In this document: positions 1 to 7,610 of the stretch, in pieces | How positions within the stretch are numbered: position 1 is the stretch's first letter | Layout: every line of letters begins with the position of its first letter | The notes under the pieces: generated by a model | Told to the model about the DNA's origin: nothing | What the model saw: the letters and a program-made list of their open reading frames with translations, nothing else | The model's database searches: none | IMG/VR virus record: IMGVR_UViG_3300036716_000446 | Span: 1-31,649 of that record | DNA: 31,649 nucleotides | Origin: a virus | Strand: one strand, 5' to 3' | Position numbers and translations under genes: made by a program

Positions 1-1238
1 TCATCCAAATGGGTAACAGCCATCCAGTTATGAGTCATCTCATCTCCCGTTCTACTACCACCAACTACCCATTGATCTGGGTCTGGATTATTAGGATTGT
101 CGCTTGTGTTGTCGTACCATTGTTTCATTATTAAAACTGATCCTGCTGGAACCAACGGTGCGGCCGCTGGAGCAAATATATGGCTGTGATGCCAAGTTGC
201 GCTCCAATTTGATACTTGGCTCACTTCTTCTGTACGTCCTGTTGCTGGATGGAAAATCTCCAAACTAGCTGCGTTCATTCTTAAATGTCCGTGTGGTTGC
301 CAACTATCTATTCTTACAGGGTGATCAAAAGATTTAAACCCTTGTGTCATGTAATACCCATTAGGTGGGATAACTATATCAGCCTGATCTCCTAGCCTAT
401 ATAAACTTAAATCCTGTTTATACTTTGGCTCAAAGCCAGGCTCATGGAACCATAGTCCAATTTCAACAACGTTATCCTTAACCATTTCTCCTTGCGCAGT
501 AGCTCCTACTCCGCCTGGGAACATGTGAATATCCCAACGAACTTGTGCATTTGCTGGAAATGTTCTACAGACTCCTTCAGGGACTAACTCTCCCCACTTA
601 CCCATTGCATATTCAGTAAGCATTCCACCTTGTTGTTCGTTATCTAATATTAGATTAGAATTAGCGTGATGGACTACAGCTCTAGCTTCACCTCTTGGTT
701 TGACTTGTACTGCCTTAATACATCTATCCTCTGTGACACCAGAAGGAACAAGATGTTTGCTCCACATATCATTTCCATTGGCTGGAATGTCTACAGGTAC
801 TGATGCAATTACTAAGTTAGGTTCTCCAAAGTCTGGTGCAAAGTTCCATCCATCTAAATCCCTTAATTCAGGTGGTTGTAATATAATATCTTTGTTACCA
901 TACTGAGAGCCAGCTCTTACCCAATTGACTACCATGTCAATATCATTTTGAGATAGTCTCCAATCGCCTTGTAAGTCTTGAACGCCTATACCATGATCGT
1001 ACGCATATGGTGGCATCTCTCTTGTTGATACTTTGAGTTGTATTAAGGGTGCCCAAGGTCTTACTTCATCATAAGACTCAAAACTCATTGGACCTATTCC
1101 ACCTTGACGATGGCATACAACACAATTATTATTAATTATTGATGAAACGTCATCAACGTAGGTTATATCATCAGCATACACTTTGCTGGCAAACACCAAC
1201 AATACTGTAACTGTAATTACAGCTAATAAGGTTCTCAT
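1..1238 (-). CDS. Exported c-type cytochrome fused to a copper type II (PHM-like) monooxygenase domain; partial, runs off the left edge
   Basis: An open frame of 412 codons without a stop runs from ATG at 1238 to the window edge. Residues 1-22 are a signal peptide (hydrophobic core, cleavage after VYA). A single c-type haem site, CVVCH, lies at 39-43, and the later REMPPY segment could supply the axial Met. The rest carries ligand motifs of copper type II ascorbate-dependent monooxygenases (PHM/DBH fold): HH at 190-191, H238 or H265, HGH at 316-318 and Met401 in GDEMTHNW. This matches in order the CuA (H,H,H) and CuB (H,H,M) ligands of PHM. The same cytochrome-plus-monooxygenase arrangement is known to me from environmental bacteria, not from phages. 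A good ribosome site (AGGAAA) lies 12 bases after the RHH stop, so it is the last visible gene of the 45-44 operon. It would act in the periplasm as an electron-fed hydroxylase. The substrate is unknown and the C-terminus is not seen. Confidence 0.8.
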   Translation of the reverse strand, partial: MRTLLAVITVTVLLVFASKVYADDITYVDDVSSIINNNCVVCHRQGGIGPMSFESYDEVRPWAPLIQLKVSTREMPPYAYDHGIGVQDLQGDWRLSQNDIDMVVNWVRAGSQYGNKDIILQPPELRDLDGWNFAPDFGEPNLVIASVPVDIPANGNDMWSKHLVPSGVTEDRCIKAVQVKPRGEARAVVHHANSNLILDNEQQGGMLTEYAMGKWGELVPEGVCRTFPANAQVRWDIHMFPGGVGATAQGEMVKDNVVEIGLWFHEPGFEPKYKQDLSLYRLGDQADIVIPPNGYYMTQGFKSFDHPVRIDSWQPHGHLRMNAASLEIFHPATGRTEEVSQVSNWSATWHHSHIFAPAAAPLVPAGSVLIMKQWYDNTSDNPNNPDPDQWVVGGSRTGDEMTHNWMAVTHLD

Positions 1239-1249
1239 TCTTGTTTCCT

Positions 1250-1423
1250 CTAATTAAAGCCAAAATCTTTCTCTTTAGATTCCCTGTAACTTTCGAGCAA
1301 AAGCTCAGTTATAGAAATTTTACGTTTTTTAGCTTCTGCTTTTAATTCCTCTTTTAACTTCTCAGGAACACGAATGTCTATTCTAGCAGTTGCTTTTCCT
1401 GCTTCATTATAATCTTTTGTCAT
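1250..1423 (-). CDS. Ribbon-helix-helix (Arc/CopG-type) small DNA-binding protein
   Basis: A 57-residue protein. I chose ATG 1423 because it overlaps the stop of gene 44 as ATGA, the coupling seen throughout this window. An upstream in-frame ATG at 1459 would add 12 residues but lies inside gene 44. The segment TARIDIRVPEKLKEELKAEA is the beta strand and first helix of an RHH fold, followed by the turn KRKISITELLLESYRES. RHH proteins bind DNA as dimers through the strand, so this is probably a small transcriptional repressor. In T4 the next gene after 44 is 62, and this gene sits in that place. No partner toxin gene is adjacent, so a toxin-antitoxin role is not supported. The target is unknown. 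Confidence 0.7.
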   Translation of the reverse strand: MTKDYNEAGKATARIDIRVPEKLKEELKAEAKKRKISITELLLESYRESKEKDFGFN

Positions 1424-2358
1424 GCAAATTCCACATTCGCCATTATTTCTGTCAAACATGCAGTAAGGTTAATTTCCTGATCTGCCACAAATGCCGCTTT
1501 ATATTGATAATCGGCTATTAGCAGAACTAACTGTGGAATTGACTTAATCTCAGGTAATAGAGTATCATATATCTGTCTAAATATACCCTGAGGGTCAGTA
1601 TCCACATTGTTGGCTACCCACTGCCTCATCTTCTTCCAATCCTTCTCCCTTAGGCTCTCTATGAGCTGCTTAGCGTTGATTTCTTGGAAGTTACTTAGTA
1701 CACCCTCATCTATTTTTCCTGCTACTGAGTACCTTTGTAGCTCATTTATGACCCTACGATAGTCAGGAAAATACTTCATTAGGAGCTCAGCTAACACCTT
1801 CTCATTGTACTCAATACCTTCATTAGTAAGGATATGTTTCATCCTTTCCATAAACTTAGAGGCTAACACAGGGCGGTCTGAGGGTGCTATTTTGAAGTCC
1901 ACTACAGTCGTTCTACTGTGCAACGGTGTAATAATTCTATTTATATAGTTACATGTAAAGATAAACCTACAATTCGACGAAAACGTCTCTATGAACGCCC
2001 GTAGTGCCGGTTGGACACTCTCTCTGTTCAAATAGTCAGCCTCGTCGAGTATAACTACCTTAGTTTTGCCCTCAAAAGACACTGCTGATGCAAAGCCTCG
2101 TATTTTAGTTCTTAGGGTATCTATCTGTCTACCTTCATCTGAGCCATTAATAACTATATAGTCACAACCAAGTTCTTCGCATAATGCACGCGCGAGGGTG
2201 GTTTTACCAGTTCCTGCTGAACCAGTTAATAGTAAGTTAGGTATTTCCTTTTTAGCAATAAACTGCTGAAATGTAGTTTTTACTTCATCAGGTAAAATAC
2301 AGTCTTCTATGGTATGTGGACGATATTTCTCAACCCACAAAAATTGTTCAGGATTCAT
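1420..2358 (-). CDS. 44: Clamp loader large (ATPase) subunit, T4 gp44-like
   Basis: 312 residues, an AAA+ ATPase of the clamp-loader family. An N-terminal LWVEKYRP motif (residues 7-14), typical of RFC/gp44, is followed by Walker A GSAGTGKTT at 46-54, Walker B VVILDEAD, a sensor region FIFTCNYINRI, and an SRC-like arginine motif as HSR. With gp62 it would load the gp45 clamp onto primed DNA using ATP. It follows 45 in the same operon as in T4, but with a peroxiredoxin and a 60-aa gene between them. No gp62 homologue is recognisable next to it. The start is preceded by a GGAG ribosome site unusually far (15 bases) from the ATG, inside an 18-base sequence that also precedes uvsW. Confidence 0.95.
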   Translation of the reverse strand: MNPEQFLWVEKYRPHTIEDCILPDEVKTTFQQFIAKKEIPNLLLTGSAGTGKTTLARALCEELGCDYIVINGSDEGRQIDTLRTKIRGFASAVSFEGKTKVVILDEADYLNRESVQPALRAFIETFSSNCRFIFTCNYINRIITPLHSRTTVVDFKIAPSDRPVLASKFMERMKHILTNEGIEYNEKVLAELLMKYFPDYRRVINELQRYSVAGKIDEGVLSNFQEINAKQLIESLREKDWKKMRQWVANNVDTDPQGIFRQIYDTLLPEIKSIPQLVLLIADYQYKAAFVADQEINLTACLTEIMANVEFA

Positions 2359-2363
2359 GATTT

Positions 2364-2397
2364 ACTTTTTTTGCTCCAAAATTTCTTTGATTTTTTT
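2364..2397 (-). promoter_or_regulatory. Leader element of gene 44, shared with uvsW
   Basis: Read on the minus strand, this is a run of seven A, nine variable bases, then the 18-mer TTTTGGAGCAAAAAAAGT. The identical 18-mer, also nine bases after a run of seven A, precedes uvsW at 25474-25507. The element contains the GGAG ribosome site and a second A7 tract, so it may be a translational operator, for instance for a RegA-like repressor. That role is inferred. Confidence 0.5.
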
Positions 2398-2412
2398 CCG
2401 CCAGAAAAGGGT

Positions 2413-3033
2413 CTAACCGAATTTCTCCTTAACAGAGGTCGTATCTGAGAAGTTCAACTCTATATTAGTACCGACACTATCATACTCGTCAGACATGATC
2501 GCTACCTCAGATGCTGCTTCTTTTACGGCCTCTAATACATTTTCAGGCCTACTAACATCATAAGGATCGTCTTCAGCATTGTCTTGGAAACCTTCTTCAA
2601 CAAATGACTTGATTATTGTTCCATCAGTTACCACTGCTGCGTATCTCCAGGACCTCATTCCAAAACCTAAGTTATCTTTCCGAACATCCATGCCCATTTT
2701 GATTGTAAACTCACCACTACCATCTGGTATCAATTTAGTATTTACAATGGCCTGTTTATCTCTCCACTCGTCCATAACGAATGTATCATTAACACTAATG
2801 CAATAGATGTCATCTATGCCTTGTTTTCTAAACTCATGATACAGATTTTCAAATCCTGGAAGCTGTTCTCCTGAACAGGTAGGTGTAAAGGCTCCTGGTA
2901 ATCCAAAAACTATTACTGTCTTATCTTTAAAAAGAGTATCTGTTTGTAGTGTGACCCACTTCTCTTCACCCGAAGTCAACATTACTCTTTTATGGAATGT
3001 TGCTTGAGGAATCTCTGCTGGTAAATTACTCAT
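2413..3033 (-). CDS. Peroxiredoxin, Prx5/AHP1 type
   Basis: 206 residues from ATG 3033. This start is chosen because AAGGAC lies 9 bases upstream and the ATG overlaps the end of the preceding gene (GATGAGTAA). The longer frame to 3066 has no ribosome site. The peroxidatic motif PGAFTPTCS places the catalytic cysteine at residue 53. The downstream segments CISVNDTFVMDEW, LIPDGSGEF and GMRSWRYAAVV are typical of the Prx5 group. It would reduce peroxides in the cytoplasm with thiols, and the phage glutaredoxin at 13908-14138 is a possible electron donor. The last 40 residues extend beyond the usual domain of about 160 residues. It sits between clamp genes 45 and 44, so it is expressed with the replisome and may protect replication during oxidative stress. 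Confidence 0.9.
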   Translation of the reverse strand: MSNLPAEIPQATFHKRVMLTSGEEKWVTLQTDTLFKDKTVIVFGLPGAFTPTCSGEQLPGFENLYHEFRKQGIDDIYCISVNDTFVMDEWRDKQAIVNTKLIPDGSGEFTIKMGMDVRKDNLGFGMRSWRYAAVVTDGTIIKSFVEEGFQDNAEDDPYDVSRPENVLEAVKEAASEVAIMSDEYDSVGTNIELNFSDTTSVKEKFG

Positions 3034-3208
3034 CGATTTCGTCCTTATTAAATATATCCAACTCACCCTTCATTACTTTTCTAACAAGTGATATTGCTGG
3101 GTTTGGACGAGTAAAGATGTACTCTATTGTCTCACCAAACTTATTAAACTCAACGATCCATCCGTTGGTGGCTTCTCTTAGAGTTACCTCTAAATTGTCT
3201 TCATTCAT
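3026..3208 (-). CDS. Small conserved-type protein downstream of 45, unknown function
   Basis: 60 residues, acidic ends, no recognised domain. The ribosome site AGGAG overlaps the stop codon of gene 45 and lies 8 bases before the ATG, so translation is coupled to the clamp. Its own end overlaps the peroxiredoxin start by 8 bases. The segment ATNGWIVEFNKFGETIEYIFT looks like beta strands (amphipathic, aromatic). Position and coupling support a real gene, perhaps a replisome accessory protein. No function can be assigned. Confidence 0.75.
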   Translation of the reverse strand: MNEDNLEVTLREATNGWIVEFNKFGETIEYIFTRPNPAISLVRKVMKGELDIFNKDEIDE

Positions 3209-3217
3209 ATAATACTC

Positions 3218-3874
3218 CTATATTTGTGATGAACGTTCTAATGCTAACCAATATTTTAATTCGCCCTTACTACTTTCTAGAAACATAAATTTCTTTTGTG
3301 AAAGTGTAACGCTATAACTTCCAGGGATTACCTTAAAGTTTTCTATTGCTAGTCTAGCATCAAACTCTTTGTCAGTGGTGCCTATTACTTGCCTAAAACT
3401 ATTAGACTTAGGTGTGCTAGGATCACTAACTGTTACTACTACTTCTTTCTTGTCGCCAACAACACTTAGCATAGGAGCTGCTGTAATAGCTGCTGCCTTT
3501 AAAATCATGTCAACGTCATCTTTAGTAAAGTCAAACTGGAAGAAGTTATCTACTTCAATACTTTTATCAGGTGCACTAACTATAATGTTAGGGTCTGCAT
3601 AGTAGTATTCAAAGACAGATGTGCCTTTACTAACTTTTAAACTTTCTTCTTGAAAGTCCACATTAGTATCTTCCATAAGGGTTAGTAGTGAAAGCAAACT
3701 ATTTAAATCATAGATTGCAAACTCTGTTGGAAAAGTATCTGACAATTCAGCTCTTGCAAATATATTTTTGCCTGTGCTAATTGTAGATAATGTATTCCCT
3801 TCACGAACTAGAATGTTCGTGTTTATTGTCGCAAAGTTCTTGAGTATATCAAGGGTTCCTGTGCTTATTTTCAT
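3218..3874 (-). CDS. 45: Sliding clamp, T4 gp45-like
   Basis: 218 residues, close to the 228 of T4 gp45. It starts with MKISTGTLDILKNFATIN and contains FPTEFAIYDLNSLLSLL, both typical of gp45, and ends in an acidic-hydrophobic strand. Three copies form a ring around DNA that tethers the polymerase. In T4 the clamp also links gp55-RNA polymerase to late transcription, and gp55 is present here at 22985-23593. A ribosome site GGAG lies 9 bases before ATG. Its own promoter (3912-3940) overlaps the 3' end of the SGNH-like gene, so the 45-44 operon can be expressed apart from the late cassette upstream. Confidence 0.95.
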   Translation of the reverse strand: MKISTGTLDILKNFATINTNILVREGNTLSTISTGKNIFARAELSDTFPTEFAIYDLNSLLSLLTLMEDTNVDFQEESLKVSKGTSVFEYYYADPNIIVSAPDKSIEVDNFFQFDFTKDDVDMILKAAAITAAPMLSVVGDKKEVVVTVSDPSTPKSNSFRQVIGTTDKEFDARLAIENFKVIPGSYSVTLSQKKFMFLESSKGELKYWLALERSSQI

Positions 3875-3911
3875 AATATATCTCCAAAGATTTATTTTTT
3901 ATTATGCTACT

Positions 3912-3940
3912 ATTATAGACTCTATGTAACCAGCAATCAA
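3912..3940 (-). promoter_or_regulatory. Early/middle promoter of the 45-44 operon
   Basis: The -35 TTGATT (3935-3940) and -10 TATAAT (3912-3917) are 17 bases apart. GGTT occupies spacer positions 4-7, as in five other promoters of this window. The expected start is near 3905, giving a leader of about 30 bases with the ribosome site. Confidence 0.75.
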
Positions 3941-4914
3941 CTGTTAAGAGTACCAAAAGCATCTAATTCGAATTCTACTTTGTCTGCAAGAGCCAAATGT
4001 ACTGACGCACCTGGATGTAAAAGGTCTCTACTTACCTGCTCTACGGTAGCGCCTGGGGGTGGGATCTTATCTTCCATTGGTTTTAATATCATATCACTCA
4101 TTGTATTTAAATCTGTCTCAGGATCGCCTGTTAATGTAATTCCAATCCCAGCCATGAAGTGATGGATAATATGAAGTTCATCATCTACTAGATTAGATGA
4201 GGATTCTTTAGACATATCTTCTAATGTATCTGATGTTCCGTTGATCCATGTGACAGGTATGTTCCAATGCTCAGCAAGCCTAATTATTGTTTTCATCATT
4301 AACATATGATGCCACTTCGCTATACCCATTGATTGATATAAAAAGAGAAGATCTTTTTCATCACCTGATGTATGCCTAGCACGGATTGCTGCTGGAATGT
4401 AATCTATATTCTTTATATTAACCGGTACTCCTGGCACACCTACTGATACGCCTGTTGAATTTTGTGAACCAGCTAATAAGATATGCTTGGGTGGTGTTCT
4501 CCAGAGCTTACTTAACTGTAAAAAATTAAAAGGTATGGCCTCTAATCTGCCACCATAAGTTGATGCGTTATAAAAAGGAATGCCTGTTCTTTCTTCTAAA
4601 ATGTTTTGAAATAGATCTCTCGAATGTAATCCTGGACCAACACCAACACATTCTGTAGAACATAAGATCCATTCATCAGGCAAGTCTGTTATTTCACGAT
4701 CAGATCTGAAACCAAGTGAATCAAATTTGTAAGTAACTGGATCAACGGTATCGTTATCATAATACTTCCACGTTGGTCCGTATTTTTCTTTTGCTTTACT
4801 GAACCATTCAAACGACTCGTGCAACATCCATCTATATTCCTCATTAGGATCTGCTTGATATGATATCAAGCCATGTTTTCCTAGTGTTACTTTATATAAG
4901 GGAACGTTATTCAT
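3937..4914 (-). CDS. SGNH/GDSL-hydrolase-like protein with an altered nucleophile block
   Basis: 325 residues. DSLGFRSD (about 65-72) followed by a hydrophobic strand, then VGVGPG, then YNASTYGGR, follows the order of SGNH acylhydrolases (NSLGFR, GDSxxxGxGV, NxxxxG). The C-terminal RDLLHPGASVH supplies the expected DxxHPG Asp/His pair. The first block reads CSTECVGVGPG where GDSFTFGxGV is usual, so the nucleophile would be Ser or Thr displaced by one position, or activity may be lost. It may cleave or transfer acyl groups, perhaps on surface glycans or acyl thioesters. It overlaps the crotonase by 8 bases and shares its late promoter. The fold is fairly likely; the activity is uncertain. Confidence 0.6.
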   Translation of the reverse strand: MNNVPLYKVTLGKHGLISYQADPNEEYRWMLHESFEWFSKAKEKYGPTWKYYDNDTVDPVTYKFDSLGFRSDREITDLPDEWILCSTECVGVGPGLHSRDLFQNILEERTGIPFYNASTYGGRLEAIPFNFLQLSKLWRTPPKHILLAGSQNSTGVSVGVPGVPVNIKNIDYIPAAIRARHTSGDEKDLLFLYQSMGIAKWHHMLMMKTIIRLAEHWNIPVTWINGTSDTLEDMSKESSSNLVDDELHIIHHFMAGIGITLTGDPETDLNTMSDMILKPMEDKIPPPGATVEQVSRDLLHPGASVHLALADKVEFELDAFGTLNS

Positions 4915-5668
4915 TAATGAACTTTGGTGGACGTTTCTCTAAATATGCAGCAAGGCCTTCATGAAGATCTTTTGATTCAATTTGCATCTCCAGAGCCCAC
5001 TCTGCATAAGATACTGCCTCGTCCATATTAGAATTTACTGTATGCCAAATAGAACCTTTAGTTCCTCGAACAGCTATAGGCCCATTGAAATTAGCAATTT
5101 TATGTGCGTATGCCATTGCTTGTTCATAAACATCACCATCACAAATCTTATTACATAGGCCTACTTTATCTAACCATTCAACATCATAGACTTCGCCCAT
5201 CATAAATTCCATTGTTCTATTATGACCTATCCTTTGTGTCAATTTAACCTGCATTGTTACAGCATTGAATCCTAATTTAGTTTCTGGACAGGCAAATTTA
5301 CTATTTTTATCTGCGAAAACAAAATCGCTTGCTAACAAGACACCAAACCCATCACCAATACAAACTCCTTTTATTGCTGATATAATTGGTTTAGGTGTAA
5401 CCATGTCACCGTCTGTTAGCATATTGCTCATGCCAGATGAAATGTCTCTGAAGCCTGTTTTAACATCGGCTCCTGCACTGAAGTGATCTTTGTCTGTTGT
5501 AATGACGAGAACCCTTGCTTCATCTTCATCTCTGAAATGAACAATGGCGTCATTGTATCCTGGGTAATAGGCCCTGTCTAAGATATTCATTGGACCTACT
5601 CCGTTTATTGTTAAAACGGCGACGTGATCGTCTTTTAATTCGTACGTGATTCTCTCACCAAACTCCAT
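4907..5668 (-). CDS. Enoyl-CoA hydratase/isomerase (crotonase) family protein
   Basis: 253 residues, full length for the family (about 260). The first oxyanion segment is FSAGADVK (63-70) and the second KGVCIGDGFGVLLASD (100-115). PETKLGF at 128-134 carries Glu129 at the usual acid position, and the C-terminal helix ends in EGLAAYLEKRPPKF, the common family ending. Crotonases act on acyl-CoA thioesters by hydration, isomerisation or hydrolysis. The subtype cannot be told, and the second catalytic Glu is not clear. The gene has a good ribosome site (TAGGAG) 17 bases after the preceding gene, and is followed with an 8-base overlap by the SGNH-like gene. A late promoter serves all three, which is odd for fatty-acid metabolism. 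It may be an auxiliary metabolic gene. Confidence 0.88.
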   Translation of the reverse strand: MEFGERITYELKDDHVAVLTINGVGPMNILDRAYYPGYNDAIVHFRDEDEARVLVITTDKDHFSAGADVKTGFRDISSGMSNMLTDGDMVTPKPIISAIKGVCIGDGFGVLLASDFVFADKNSKFACPETKLGFNAVTMQVKLTQRIGHNRTMEFMMGEVYDVEWLDKVGLCNKICDGDVYEQAMAYAHKIANFNGPIAVRGTKGSIWHTVNSNMDEAVSYAEWALEMQIESKDLHEGLAAYLEKRPPKFINE

Positions 5669-5685
5669 AATATAACTCCTAACTA

Positions 5686-6018
5686 TTAAAAACTAGCGAA
5701 AGTTTCTCCTTCACTATCTGTTATCACGCATGTAACGTTTGCTGCTTGGCAAGCCGCTTTGTATGCTGTGTTTGCAGCTGCTTCATCTGGTAGTGCGTTT
5801 AGCTCTGTCAGGATAGCATCGAATGCTGCTTTGTCTGCTGTTGTTCCTTCTACTGTGAGGGTTAACTCATCACCGGACCATGTATATGTTTTCGTAACTC
5901 CTGCTGCATCATATTTATTTCTAACTACAATGTCATGATCAGGATGTGAATCAGAAACCTTAGGTATTTCAACACCTGTATTAGGTCTTGTCAATGTAAC
6001 TGTTCGTGTATATGCCAT
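5686..6018 (-). CDS. Late small protein of unknown function, possibly virion-associated
   Basis: 110 residues without recognised domain. Two halves are visible: a beta-rich N-terminal part (Thr/Val-rich, TYTWSGDELTLTVEG) and an Ala-rich helical part (DKAAFDAILTELNALPDEAAANTAYKAAC). The composition resembles small virion or decoration proteins. A TATAAATA late promoter lies 41 bases upstream and a ribosome site GGAG about 10 bases before ATG, so it is expressed late. It leads the crotonase/SGNH cassette. Confidence 0.75.
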   Translation of the reverse strand: MAYTRTVTLTRPNTGVEIPKVSDSHPDHDIVVRNKYDAAGVTKTYTWSGDELTLTVEGTTADKAAFDAILTELNALPDEAAANTAYKAACQAANVTCVITDSEGETFASF

Positions 6019-6058
6019 TTCTTACTCCAAAATTCTAGTTTATACTGCTTATTACTCT

Positions 6059-6066
6059 TATTTATA
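6059..6066 (-). promoter_or_regulatory. Late promoter (TATAAATA) of the crotonase cassette
   Basis: An exact T4-type late box on the minus strand, directly after the terminator of the cobS/DUF3310 unit. The expected transcript start is about 6053, leaving a leader of about 35 bases before ATG 6018. It would be read by gp55. Confidence 0.8.
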
Positions 6067-6091
6067 AAGAAAAGGCCTGCTAAGCAGGCCT
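6067..6091 (-). terminator. Rho-independent terminator after DUF3310 gene
   Basis: Stem AGGCCTGC / GCAGGCCT (8 bp) with a 3-base loop, followed on the minus strand by TTTTCTTT. It separates the cobS-DUF3310 transcript from the late promoter that begins immediately downstream. Confidence 0.85.
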
Positions 6092-6109
6092 GAATGGTTG
6101 AATAAATAC

Positions 6110-6385
6110 CTAATTGTCATGTACATTTAAGGCAATTATTGCGTAGTGTAGGACCTTAAGTAAGTCTGCTCTGGCATCTTCTGGTGTTCCTTTCTTGCCA
6201 TATCTTTGTGCATACTTTAAGATGTTTCCTATACAAAATCCTATTCCATGTCCTCCATCAATAATAAATTCAGTTGCCTGAAATTTATCTGAGGAGTAAT
6301 GTCCGTTGCCGTATGTTGCGTCGATGTAACGACGGAGCTCGTCTATGAGCTCCCCTTCGTTAAACTTATACTCTGGCTTAGTCAT
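6110..6385 (-). CDS. DUF3310-family small phage protein
   Basis: 91 residues from ATG 6385. This start overlaps the end of the CobS-like gene by 8 bases (GATGACTAA), the usual coupling here; a longer frame to 6442 lies inside cobS. The core FCIGNILKYAQRYGKKGTPEDARADLLKVLHYA matches the DUF3310 pattern (GNxxKYxxRxGxKxxxxxDLxKxxxY), with HY near the start. DUF3310 proteins are common in phages, often near nucleotide-metabolism genes; their biochemical role is not settled. This is the last gene before a terminator. Confidence 0.85.
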   Translation of the reverse strand: MTKPEYKFNEGELIDELRRYIDATYGNGHYSSDKFQATEFIIDGGHGIGFCIGNILKYAQRYGKKGTPEDARADLLKVLHYAIIALNVHDN

Positions 6386-7574
6386 CGTCTTCGATTTCAA
6401 AGTCTTCATGAATCTCCTGTTCCTTTTCAGTATTATCATCAAGTTCTACTGTTGGATCAACCTTGGTGTACAAATCAATGAATGCTTGTTTAGTATCATC
6501 ATCAAATCTGTTGACACATAGTTGAACTGCTTTCTTTTTGTCTCCAAAAACTGCATAAGCGTTAACGATGTGCTCCAATCTACGTGTTGAAATTAGCTCA
6601 TCAATAGCTCCTTCGTAGTAAGTTTTTCTTATTACGTCGGACCAAGTAACTAAGTGAGTTGCAAAACCTTCGTCTACATTGTTCACTCTTTCCATTTTCT
6701 TGATAACTATTTTCTTTTCCGTAGCCATTGTAGGGTACTCCTGCTCCACGGTGATCGCAAACCTTTCTAGGAATGCTTCGTCGAGTATGTTGGCACTTAT
6801 AAATTTGCCATCATCTGATCCTCGACCCTTCGTATTGGCGGTTGCCACTATGTTGAAGCCGGGAGCAGGAGTAACGGTTTCGCCTGTCTTCTTGTTGAAA
6901 TAAGGCTTCCCCTCAAGGATGGCTTGTAAGCACATCAACTTGTTTGAACCCCTATCAATTTCATCAAGAATGAGAACAGCGCCCCGCTTCATCGCGGTGA
7001 GGACGGGCCCTTCTCTATACACAACGTTACCGTCAATTAGAGTATTGCCACCGATCAAATCGTCCTCATCAGTTTCAATACTAACATTTACTCGTATGGC
7101 TTCTCTTTTAAGAGCTGCACATACTTGTTCAGCCATTGTGGTTTTACCATTACCTGATAAGCCACTAATGAATATTGGATAAAACATGTTACCTTGTAAC
7201 ACCTTTTTCAAATCTTTATAAAAACCAAACGGTACGAATGTTTTATCCTTCGCTACAATTAAGTCCTCGACTTCAACTTTAAGTTTAGCTTGGACAAGCT
7301 CTGCTGGGAGCTGTGTTTCAACTACTTCAAGTGGAACTCTAGGAGCTGCCACTGGAGCTGTTTGAACTGCTGCCATACCTGAACCTTGAAACATGGGTGC
7401 TAGATTATAAACACCTCTGTCCACTTTGTAGGTTGGTTTGTTAAGTAGCCAGGCTGGAAAACCAATTCCTAAGCCAGTAGCTATTTCCATAATTTGCTTA
7501 CGGGTAAAAACACCTGTGCCATTATCATTGGCTTCTAGTTCTTCCTGTAATCTTGCTCTATCTTCTTGTTTCAT
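6378..7574 (-). CDS. cobS: CobS/MoxR-like AAA+ ATPase
   Basis: 398 residues. The N-terminal 100 residues hold a small helical domain (KQIMEIATGLGI) and a Pro/Ala linker. The AAA+ core follows: Walker A GLSGNGKTT at 138-146, Walker B GAVLILDEIDRG, sensor 1 NIVATANTKG, and the Arg region EAFLERFAITVE. The C-terminus is strongly acidic (ending EDDD). MoxR/CobS ATPases work with a metal-ion-binding (MIDAS) VWA partner, here the CobT-like gene upstream. In cobaltochelatase the pair inserts cobalt; in phages lacking CobN the pair more likely remodels another complex. The gene has its own early promoter and a GAGG ribosome site. A cobalamin role is not shown. Confidence 0.85.
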   Translation of the reverse strand: MKQEDRARLQEELEANDNGTGVFTRKQIMEIATGLGIGFPAWLLNKPTYKVDRGVYNLAPMFQGSGMAAVQTAPVAAPRVPLEVVETQLPAELVQAKLKVEVEDLIVAKDKTFVPFGFYKDLKKVLQGNMFYPIFISGLSGNGKTTMAEQVCAALKREAIRVNVSIETDEDDLIGGNTLIDGNVVYREGPVLTAMKRGAVLILDEIDRGSNKLMCLQAILEGKPYFNKKTGETVTPAPGFNIVATANTKGRGSDDGKFISANILDEAFLERFAITVEQEYPTMATEKKIVIKKMERVNNVDEGFATHLVTWSDVIRKTYYEGAIDELISTRRLEHIVNAYAVFGDKKKAVQLCVNRFDDDTKQAFIDLYTKVDPTVELDDNTEKEQEIHEDFEIEDDD

Positions 7575-7610
7575 AAATTATTTCCTCACTTAATTTAATT
7601 TATACTGTAT

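Noticed and set aside
1250-1459. Ribbon-helix-helix gene as an antitoxin
   Set aside because: No small toxin-like gene is adjacent; the neighbours are gene 44 and an exported enzyme.
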